Assembly: GCA_002477955.1 (NCBI GenBank)
Contig: DLLE01000037.1
Location: 21,205 to 40,612 of the forward strand
Direction of reading: 5' to 3'
DNA from: Treponema sp. UBA7570
GTDB taxonomy: Bacteria; Spirochaetota; Spirochaetia; Treponematales; Treponemataceae
DNA length: 19,408 bases
Each line of letters begins with the position of its first letter. Position 1 is the stretch's first letter. A model generated the notes under the pieces. The model was given only the letters and a program-made list of their open reading frames with translations, ran no database searches and was not told where the DNA came from. Below are positions 13,977 through 19,408 of this stretch, in pieces. The position numbers were made by a program, and so were the translations under genes.

Positions 13977-15566
13977 TTAATTTATTACTCCAGTCACTGC
14001 AAGAACAGAAATACTTGTCGAAACTGCCGACAAAATCGTTGTTATTACAGGAGCGTATTGATTAAAATAATACAGTCCGCTGTTTGCTTTTGCGTCTATT
14101 GTCATTTCCGGCAAAATAAATTCAGTCTTTTTATGTTTTTTTCCGTTAATGTCGGTTATTGTTACTGCGTCCATTTTATTCTTTTCTTTTATAAATCCAC
14201 CGGCAAGCCCAACATAGTAATCCCAGGTTCTGTCAGGAATATAAGGATAACGTCCAGGAGAATAAACTGCGCCGGAAACCGTCACAAAGAACTGTTTAAA
14301 AGGCACAATAAGGCGGTCATTGTATTTAATTTCAATCTTACTGTAATAAGTTGCATCGTAAAGCATTTTTGAAAGATCAACAGGAATAGTTTCTGATCCA
14401 CGCAAAATATAAGCGTTTTCCAAATCCGAAACATTCGTAAACATATTTTTATTGTTTCTTACAAAAAACGCATAATCTTCGCCATTGTTAAATCGCATGG
14501 CAACTTTTGTAGAAGCGACAAGATTGGTATTGGTATTGGTATTGGTAACTGCGCCTTCAACAAAAAGCACAGGCTTTAAATCTTCAAAAGTAGAAACTGT
14601 AACTTCATCATAGCAAATAAGTTTAAAATCGTCTATATAAGACTGTTCGTTCAAATACAATTTTTCACCAGAATCATGCTTTCCTGTAACAGAGCGATAA
14701 AGTTCAATTCTCGAAAGATCGGCCAAAGATTCAAAACCATTGCCATAATAATCGATAAGCTTTTTTAAGTTTTCTCCGTCAAGAAGTTCATAAACTCCAG
14801 GACGTTCAACAGCCCCATTCAAGGCAACACGGCGAGTAATTCTATTTACGACAATTTTGTCGCCAGGACGCAAATAAGGATCCTGCGACAAATCGCCTTT
14901 TCTGTCAGCGAGAAATAAATCATAAGTTTTTTCTTCGCCACTTTCCGAAACAATTTTTATATTCCTTGAAGATGAGTAATCCGTAAAACTTTCTTTTATA
15001 AAAGTAGAAAGCCTTGTCAAAGCCCAGGCATTTTTCTGAACAGTCTTAACAACTTCGCCCGTAATTGTCACACGAAAAGTTGCCGGAGAAGTAAGAACAA
15101 ACTGAACTCCGCCCATCGGATAGTTTTTCTGAACAATTCCTGTAACCATGTTTTTTAACTGAAGATATGTAAGATCTTTGCAGTCTATTACGCCAAGGTT
15201 AGCAATGCGGATTTTATAAGTCGAATCCACAGGAATTGAATAAGAAACTGGTGTCGCTCCAGCAGCAAAAGCCAAGGTATAAACATCACCGGCAGTTACA
15301 GGATAGGAACTTTCCGACATTGCAAGCTGCGCATCTGGAGTGTCATTTGCCTGCTGTCCAATTCTCGACTTTGAAACAACAGAAGATATAGACCCATTTT
15401 CTATTTCCGCTGTTTGTTGAGTTACAGCTTTTGCAGCACTATATGTCGTTTGATTTTGAGATTTTAGCATTTTCTGCAAAGCGGCAGCGTCTTGCGCAAA
15501 AGCAAAACCGGAAGTCAAAAATAAAGCTATAATACCAAGTTTTATAAAATTTCGTAAAATTTTCAT
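13977..15566 (-). CDS. Polysaccharide export protein, Wza-like, full-length SLBB
   Basis: Probable periplasmic/outer-membrane component of a capsule or exopolysaccharide exporter. A signal peptide covers residues 1-24 (cut after AFA). A linker of about 50 residues is followed by a Poly_export domain (about 79-172) and SLBB domains (one with LNGAVERPGVYELL, another with VSGAVYSPGRYPYI), ending in a hydrophobic C-terminal segment (last ~22 residues) that may insert in a membrane. The 94 residues from 79 match the paralogue at 17154-18398 at about 54 positions by hand alignment. A (Thr-Asn)4 stretch is encoded by a perfect hexanucleotide repeat. It starts 2 nt after the Wzz-like stop, so it is co-transcribed. 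No lipobox is seen, unlike Wza. Confidence 0.88.
   Translation of the reverse strand: MKILRNFIKLGIIALFLTSGFAFAQDAAALQKMLKSQNQTTYSAAKAVTQQTAEIENGSISSVVSKSRIGQQANDTPDAQLAMSESSYPVTAGDVYTLAFAAGATPVSYSIPVDSTYKIRIANLGVIDCKDLTYLQLKNMVTGIVQKNYPMGGVQFVLTSPATFRVTITGEVVKTVQKNAWALTRLSTFIKESFTDYSSSRNIKIVSESGEEKTYDLFLADRKGDLSQDPYLRPGDKIVVNRITRRVALNGAVERPGVYELLDGENLKKLIDYYGNGFESLADLSRIELYRSVTGKHDSGEKLYLNEQSYIDDFKLICYDEVTVSTFEDLKPVLFVEGAVTNTNTNTNLVASTKVAMRFNNGEDYAFFVRNNKNMFTNVSDLENAYILRGSETIPVDLSKMLYDATYYSKIEIKYNDRLIVPFKQFFVTVSGAVYSPGRYPYIPDRTWDYYVGLAGGFIKEKNKMDAVTITDINGKKHKKTEFILPEMTIDAKANSGLYYFNQYAPVITTILSAVSTSISVLAVTGVIN
14523..14546. repeat. Hexanucleotide microsatellite (attggt)4 inside the SLBB gene
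   Basis: Four perfect attggt units encode Thr-Asn four times on the minus strand. Unit gain or loss would keep the frame and change only linker length, between two domains of the exporter. Confidence 0.9.
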
Positions 15567-15568
15567 AT

Positions 15569-16609
15569 TTAAACACTCTCTTTTTTTGTCTTTAAATTAA
15601 GTTTTTTCTGAGCCTCAGGATCATTTTTTATGTTCTGCCAGGCATTCAATGCAAAAGCCGCAAAAACCGAAATAAAAAATGCCGCAAAAGTAATGATTAT
15701 GCAAAGTTTTCCGCGGCTAGGCTTGCTCTTCATATCAGGAATTTCCGGACGCTCAAGAATTTGAAAAACAGGCTGTTCACTTTGCATTTTTACTTTCAAA
15801 AGTTCATACTGAGTTTTTAACTGTTCATAAACTTTCTGCTGCGCGCTTAATTCCATTTGAATTCTTGCAGTTTCGATTGAAACATTCGGACCGCCCCAAA
15901 CAGAAACGCCTTTATTTACAGACGCGCCCAAATTCTGAGCCTCTTTTTCAAGCTTTAAGATTTCTTTGTACGTTGCGTCGATATTTGCTTCAAGATTCTT
16001 TTTTTCAATCCGGTTAGAATCAAGTCCAAGTTCATCAAAGCGGTTTTGCATCCAGTCAACGGCAAAATTTACAACATCTCTTGCAAAAACAGGATCAATG
16101 TCTGTAAAACCTATTGTAAAAACGCTGCTTTCCTCATCATAAGTAGAAACAAGCGTCTTTTTTAAAGCCTTTCTAGTGCTCGTAACAGGAAATTTTTCAA
16201 TCTTATAACGCTCAGTCAAATTGAATTTTTTATTAACTGCGTCCAAATATTCATTTGAAGTGCTTAAATAATTTGCAAGCGAGCTGCGGGAAGAGCCGCC
16301 GCTGCCAACGCTAACGCCTGCTAAACTTGCAAGCGAGGAAAGAGAGCCGGACAAAGAGCCTGAGCTAGAATCTTCTTTTATGAGCATGTGAGCCTGAGGC
16401 GTAAACTGGTTTGGAAGAGGAGATTTTTCTGGCGGCAATTTTAAAGAGATTATAGAAAAAACTACTGCTCCAATTATTGCAAGTCCCGTAACTGCAATAA
16501 TCATAAATTTATAATGAAGAAGAACTGCAATTAAATCCAAAAGCGAAATTTCATCGTCATTCTGCTCCGCAGTCTGTGAAGCAGTTTCTATATTTTGTGA
16601 ATTTTCCAT
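15569..16609 (-). CDS. Wzz/GNVR-type polysaccharide chain-length protein
   Basis: Inner-membrane polysaccharide co-polymerase that sets chain length and contacts the exporter. Residues from the preferred start: a cytoplasmic tail, membrane helix near 36-56, a Ser/Gly-rich periplasmic stretch, a long coiled coil (about 185-290), a proline-rich PEIPDMKSKPSRGK segment, then a second helix near 308-328 and a short basic tail. No tyrosine-kinase domain is fused. The frame is open to a TTG at 16657, but the ATG at 16609 is preferred (346 aa): a TTGAAT-N17-TATACT promoter ends 6 nt before it, and the upstream extension is atypical. It follows the XRE gene, whose stop codon lies inside the -35, and is 2 nt from the SLBB gene. 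Confidence 0.88.
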   Translation of the reverse strand: MENSQNIETASQTAEQNDDEISLLDLIAVLLHYKFMIIAVTGLAIIGAVVFSIISLKLPPEKSPLPNQFTPQAHMLIKEDSSSGSLSGSLSSLASLAGVSVGSGGSSRSSLANYLSTSNEYLDAVNKKFNLTERYKIEKFPVTSTRKALKKTLVSTYDEESSVFTIGFTDIDPVFARDVVNFAVDWMQNRFDELGLDSNRIEKKNLEANIDATYKEILKLEKEAQNLGASVNKGVSVWGGPNVSIETARIQMELSAQQKVYEQLKTQYELLKVKMQSEQPVFQILERPEIPDMKSKPSRGKLCIIITFAAFFISVFAAFALNAWQNIKNDPEAQKKLNLKTKKESV

Positions 16610-16615
16610 TTTGAC

Positions 16616-16644
16616 AGTATAAAAAAATAAATACCTTAATTCAA
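16616..16644 (-). promoter_or_regulatory. Promoter for the Wzz-SLBB pair, leaderless start
   Basis: On the minus strand: TTGAAT (16644-16639), a 17-bp spacer, TATACT (16621-16616), then 6 nt to the ATG at 16609. Transcription would begin at or next to the A of the ATG. The -35 overlaps the stop codon of the XRE gene. No Shine-Dalgarno sequence is present. Confidence 0.65.
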
Positions 16645-17054
16645 TACACTGTTGCAATATGAATAATCATGCTTTCTATCGGTTGTTTTATTGCAGAAGG
16701 AATTTTCTCAAGACTGTCAATTATTTTCCGGTTCTTTTTATAAAATTCAATATATTGATTTTTATCTTCTATTTTTTGCAAAACAGAATTGTCATTCTGT
16801 TCCGTTTGAGTTTTTTCTTTTTTTAAAAAGCGCTCCGTTGCCGGACGAATTTCTAAATCTTTTTCGTCAATCAGATATTCGAGAGGAACTTCCAGAACTT
16901 TTGCAATTTTTAACGCTGTGTCTACTCTTGGCATACTTTCGCGTTCAATACCAAGACCAATTCCCTGATAAGCAATATTTGCGCGAAAAGCTAATTCTTT
17001 GCGGGAAATCCCTTTATATTCTATTTCCCTCTCAACGTTTTGCCAAAAACTCAT
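16641..17054 (-). CDS. XRE-family transcriptional regulator
   Basis: A Cro/C1-type helix-turn-helix spans about residues 7-65 (GISRKELAFRANIAYQGIGLGIERESMPRVDTALKIAK contains the recognition helix and the typical ALKIAKVLEVPLEYLI ending). The C-terminal half (about 75-137) is Lys/Glu/Gln rich, probably helical, and of unknown role in dimerisation or ligand binding. The gene diverges from the short SLBB paralogue; the gap holds two ACTACT-N2-AGTAGT palindromes, the obvious candidate operators for auto-regulation and control of the exporter. The start lacks a Shine-Dalgarno sequence, and a TAAAAT box lies 6 nt upstream of the ATG, again suggesting a leaderless transcript. Confidence 0.88.
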   Translation of the reverse strand: MSFWQNVEREIEYKGISRKELAFRANIAYQGIGLGIERESMPRVDTALKIAKVLEVPLEYLIDEKDLEIRPATERFLKKEKTQTEQNDNSVLQKIEDKNQYIEFYKKNRKIIDSLEKIPSAIKQPIESMIIHIATVY

Positions 17055-17060
17055 TGTCGC

Positions 17061-17066
17061 ATTTTA
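17061..17066 (-). promoter_or_regulatory. Candidate -10 of the XRE gene, leaderless start
   Basis: On the minus strand TAAAAT (17066-17061) is followed by 6 nt and the ATG at 17054, the same spacing as at 16609 and 4470. No good -35 can be found, so this is weaker. The box touches operator 1, so occupancy would block it. Confidence 0.35.
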
Positions 17067-17079
17067 CTACTTTAGTAGT
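17066..17079. promoter_or_regulatory. Operator 1, palindrome ACTACT-TT-AGTAGT
   Basis: A perfect 6-bp inverted repeat next to the XRE gene start, sharing the sequence of operator 2 except at the two central bases. Centre-to-centre distance to operator 2 is 49 bp. Likely bound by the divergently encoded XRE regulator. Confidence 0.75.
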
Positions 17080-17088
17080 TTTTTGAAG

Positions 17089-17117
17089 TTGATTTTCTAC
17101 AGATGATACATTAAACT
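17089..17117 (+). promoter_or_regulatory. Candidate promoter of the short SLBB gene
   Basis: TTGATT (17089-17094), a 17-bp spacer, and TAAACT (17112-17117). The -10 overlaps operator 2, so a bound repressor would block it. Predicted start near 17124 leaves a leader of about 30 nt with the GAGGGAG ribosome-binding site. Confidence 0.45.
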
Positions 17118-17130
17118 ACTACAGTAGTTT
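17113..17130. promoter_or_regulatory. Operator 2, palindrome AAACTACT-AC-AGTAGTTT
   Basis: A perfect 8-bp inverted repeat with the same ACTACT/AGTAGT core as operator 1. It covers the candidate -10 of the plus-strand SLBB gene. A matching pair in a divergent promoter is typical of cooperative repressor binding. Confidence 0.8.
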
Positions 17131-17153
17131 TTTCTTAAAGAGGGAGCGCAGCC

Positions 17154-18398
17154 GTGCATTTTTTTAAAACATCTATTGTAACTTCTTTTTTTCTTGCTTT
17201 TATTCCTTGCTTTGTTTTTTCACAGGCACAAGTTGCAAATTCAGCCGGGACTTCAGACTCGGTAAAAGAAGAAAAATCTCTTTTTCAGGCAAATGCGCAG
17301 CTTGCCATGTCGAGCGCAGATTATCAGGTTACGGCAGGCGACACTTATGCCCTTGCCTTTTACTCAAACGGAACGTCAGTTTCTTACACAATTACAGTAG
17401 ATTCATCTTATAAAATCCGAATCGCAAATTTGGGCTCTCTAAACTGTGCGGGACTTTCTTTCTTGCAGCTTAAGCAAAACATCGAAAACCTCGTAATGAA
17501 AAACTATCCGCTCAGTGTCGTAACCTTTGTTATGCTCCAGCCAGGCATCTTTAAAGTCGTAATAAAAGGCGAAGTTTCCGCTGTTCACGAAGAAAATGCC
17601 TGGGCTTTGACAAGGCTTTCTGCAATTGCCGCCAAAGCAGGACTTACAGAACAATCCTCAACCCGAAACATAAAAATAACAAGCCAAAATGGCAAATCAA
17701 AAATCTGTGATTTATTTAAGGCAAGGCGCAACGGCGATTTTTCGCAAGATCCATATTTGCGTCCAGGCGACACAATCGAATTTTTCCGGCGCAACCGCAA
17801 AGTTTCAATCTCCGGCGCAGTAGAACGCGAAGGCACTTATGAACTTTTGGCAAACGAAAATCTTAGCGATTTAATCAGTTCCTATGCTCATGGCACAACA
17901 AAAACCGCAAATCTCACAAAAATCCGCCTTATCCGCATAAGCGAAGAAGACGAAAAAATACAAAAAATCACATATCTTGCAAAATCAGACATAGACAAAA
18001 ATTATATTCTCAACGACAAAGATTCTGTCTATATTTCTGATTGGCACGAAGAACAGCCGTTTATCGAATTAAAGGGAATTATAAAAAATCCGCAGACTGG
18101 CGAAACCACAAATAACGCTTACAATGCCGCTTCTTACAATACATATAGAACAAAAATTCAATTTTTTGCCGACGAAAACTATTCTTCGTTGATTTACCGA
18201 ATTCGAGATGCATTTACTGTTTTTTCAGACTTAAAAAATGCATACGTTCAGCGCGAAGACCAGAAAATCGCAATCGAAGCGCAAAAAATATTGGACGACC
18301 CTCAGTTTATAAGTCCATATTTAGTTCAAAAAGGCGATGAGCTTGTTATTCCGTACAAGAAGATGTTTGACAGCAATTCATCAGGTCTTGATTTTTAG
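17154..18398 (+). CDS. Polysaccharide export protein, short SLBB paralogue
   Basis: Signal peptide (residues 1-23, cut near VFS-Q), Poly_export domain (about 48-141) and an SLBB-type domain (ISGAVEREGTYELL). It parallels the long paralogue at 13977-15566 through the segment ending in DELVIPYKKMF, then stops, so the last SLBB domain and hydrophobic tail (about 100 residues) are absent. No frameshifted remnant is apparent in the 50 nt before the next gene. The GTG start is supported by GAGGGAG at 17140-17146, about 7 nt upstream. It is transcribed away from the XRE regulator under shared operators. It may be an alternative, soluble or regulatory exporter component; inactivation by truncation cannot be excluded. 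Confidence 0.85.
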   Translation: MHFFKTSIVTSFFLAFIPCFVFSQAQVANSAGTSDSVKEEKSLFQANAQLAMSSADYQVTAGDTYALAFYSNGTSVSYTITVDSSYKIRIANLGSLNCAGLSFLQLKQNIENLVMKNYPLSVVTFVMLQPGIFKVVIKGEVSAVHEENAWALTRLSAIAAKAGLTEQSSTRNIKITSQNGKSKICDLFKARRNGDFSQDPYLRPGDTIEFFRRNRKVSISGAVEREGTYELLANENLSDLISSYAHGTTKTANLTKIRLIRISEEDEKIQKITYLAKSDIDKNYILNDKDSVYISDWHEEQPFIELKGIIKNPQTGETTNNAYNAASYNTYRTKIQFFADENYSSLIYRIRDAFTVFSDLKNAYVQREDQKIAIEAQKILDDPQFISPYLVQKGDELVIPYKKMFDSNSSGLDF

Positions 18399-18448
18399 AA
18401 TTTATAGCGAAGAAAAAACTGTCCTTCTCTGCGCCACTGCCCTTTCTC

Positions 18449-19216
18449 TTAAAGTTTTGCCTCAAAGTCTTCCAGAATTTTTTCAGAATTTTCATTTATA
18501 GTTTTGGCGATTTTTTCTATTTTAAGCCCAAGAACTTCTGCAATATCTTTGTAAATTCTCTTTATTAAAAAAACCGAACTGTCTGTTCCGCCAAGCCACC
18601 TTTCAGAATCAGGATTGTCGGTTTCTGCCAAAATCAAATTCAGCGGAGTTTGCTCCAAAAGTTTTTGAATATGCTTTGAGCGTATAGTTTCGCAGCCAAA
18701 AGTCTGCATATAATTTCGACTGACAAATTCCTTATAGATTTCTTCCGGGCCGTCATACCAATGGATAACCGGCTTTGCAAAAGGATATTCTTCCAAAATT
18801 CTACAGATTTTTTCTTCGGCGTCCGTTGTATGAATCACGCAATATTTTTTTTCCTGATTGCAGTGTTCAAGAAAAAATCTCAAGACTTCTTCCTGCGCCA
18901 CAGGCGCCGCTTCTTTGTACCAGCAAAAATCCATTCCGATTTCGCCAATAATATGAGATTCTTTTAAAAATTTCTCGTATTCACAAAGCTTTTCTTTTTC
19001 TAAAAGCACTTTTTCCGGATGAATTCCCAAGGTTGCAATTATATTTGCCTTAAAACCCAAGGCTTTGGCTTTTTGAGCAATCTGGCAATTTTTTTTATAA
19101 GAATCAAGGTCTACCGAAGCCGCAACAATTGTTCCGCAATAAGAAGAAAGCTGTTCAAAAAGTTCATTTTGGTTTTTGTATAAATCCAGGTGCGTATGAA
19201 AATCAACAAACTGCAT
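18449..19216 (-). CDS. TatD-family metal-dependent hydrolase
   Basis: TIM-barrel hydrolase of the TatD family, members of which act as metal-dependent DNases or related phosphohydrolases. All expected ligands are visible: H7 and H9 (FHTHLD), E92 (GEIGMD), H129 (VIHTTD), H152 (VIHWYDG) and D200 (AETDNPD). The 255 aa match the family. HWYDG replaces the more usual HCFSG, and the ETDNPD form is a known subgroup variant, so true DNase activity is uncertain. The start has no Shine-Dalgarno sequence; a promoter ends 10 nt upstream, giving a leader of about 4 nt. It converges on the short SLBB gene with a 50-nt gap and no clear terminator. Confidence 0.88.
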   Translation of the reverse strand: MQFVDFHTHLDLYKNQNELFEQLSSYCGTIVAASVDLDSYKKNCQIAQKAKALGFKANIIATLGIHPEKVLLEKEKLCEYEKFLKESHIIGEIGMDFCWYKEAAPVAQEEVLRFFLEHCNQEKKYCVIHTTDAEEKICRILEEYPFAKPVIHWYDGPEEIYKEFVSRNYMQTFGCETIRSKHIQKLLEQTPLNLILAETDNPDSERWLGGTDSSVFLIKRIYKDIAEVLGLKIEKIAKTINENSEKILEDFEAKL

Positions 19217-19226
19217 AAAATCAATA

Positions 19227-19256
19227 AAAATAGCATTTTTGGAAATTTTTTTTCAA
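19227..19256 (-). promoter_or_regulatory. Promoter of the TatD-family gene, near-leaderless
   Basis: On the minus strand: TTGAAA (19256-19251), an 18-bp spacer ending in TGC, and TATTTT (19232-19227), an extended -10. The ATG at 19216 is 10 nt beyond the -10, so the leader would be about 4 nt. Confidence 0.5.
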
Positions 19257-19311
19257 GTTGATAAAATTTTATTTAGCCCAATCTCCGAGTTTTATAGTTT
19301 AATGTCATCAA

Positions 19312-19408
19312 GAGATTCCCTTGTCAAGCAAGGGAATGACATAAAGCGGACTGTCGTTATCAGGCTTGTCATTTTGTCATTATCATGCTAGCTACCTTGT
19401 CATTATCG
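19312..19408. repeat. Stem-loop repeat element, third locus, runs off the window
   Basis: Hairpin attcccttg-tcaag-caagggaat (19315-19337), then a segment matching the inverse of 4649-4684 at 33 of 36 positions (19320-19355), then three gtcatt-type motifs (ttgtcatt at 19367, 19374 and 19400). It is truncated by the window end. Confidence 0.8.

Noticed and set aside
18399..18448. Frameshifted remnant of the missing C-terminus of the short SLBB protein
   Set aside because: Only 50 nt remain before the TatD-family stop, and no SLBB-like translation is seen there.

Overview
The window looks like chromosomal DNA of an AT-rich anaerobic bacterium, most probably a treponeme-like spirochaete. This is inference, from roughly 33-40% GC in most lines I counted, an oxygen-scavenging flavodiiron protein, several TTG/GTG starts, short intergenic stem-loops of the form GTCATT-stem-loop-AATC, and an exopolysaccharide-export cluster with an XRE regulator. 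No rRNA, tRNA, CRISPR array or transposase gene was found.

Layout. 46-1479 (+): a WecA/MraY-type polyprenyl-phosphate sugar-1-phosphate transferase and a CrcB/Fluc fluoride channel. 1499-1575: a stem-loop repeat element. 1660-1965 (+): a small acidic membrane protein. 2070-4470 (-): a GC-richer block with an HU-like/DUF4469-type DNA-binding protein and an unrecognised protein. Between them is a striking array of seven or eight near-palindromic sites with a 23-24 bp period, abutting a candidate promoter of the DNA-binding protein. 4510-4684: stem-loop and 46-bp tandem repeats. 4799-6742 (+): a MATE exporter and an isochorismatase-like hydrolase.

6869-13042 (-): one co-directional run, transcribed as an unknown signal-peptide/polytopic membrane protein, flavodiiron protein, ribD, ribE, ribBA, ribH. 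It makes riboflavin from GTP and ribulose-5-phosphate and includes an FMN-dependent oxygen/NO reductase. No FMN riboswitch is visible. 13198-13935 (+): a divergent ThyX-superfamily protein of a type I associate with phages, ending in a strong bidirectional terminator.

13977-18398: a polysaccharide-export cluster. A short Wza-like SLBB protein (+) diverges from an XRE regulator, a Wzz-like chain-length protein and a full-length paralogous SLBB protein (all -). Two ACTACT-N2-AGTAGT palindromes lie in the divergent promoter region. 18449-19216 (-): a TatD-family metal hydrolase. 19312-19408: another stem-loop repeat that runs off the window end.

Most notable: (1) the palindrome array upstream of the HU-like gene; (2) dispersed stem-loops whose 9-bp arms change sequence while pairing is kept; (3) promoters whose -10 box lies 6 nt before an ATG, implying leaderless mRNAs; (4) the paired operators and SLBB paralogues of the export cluster.
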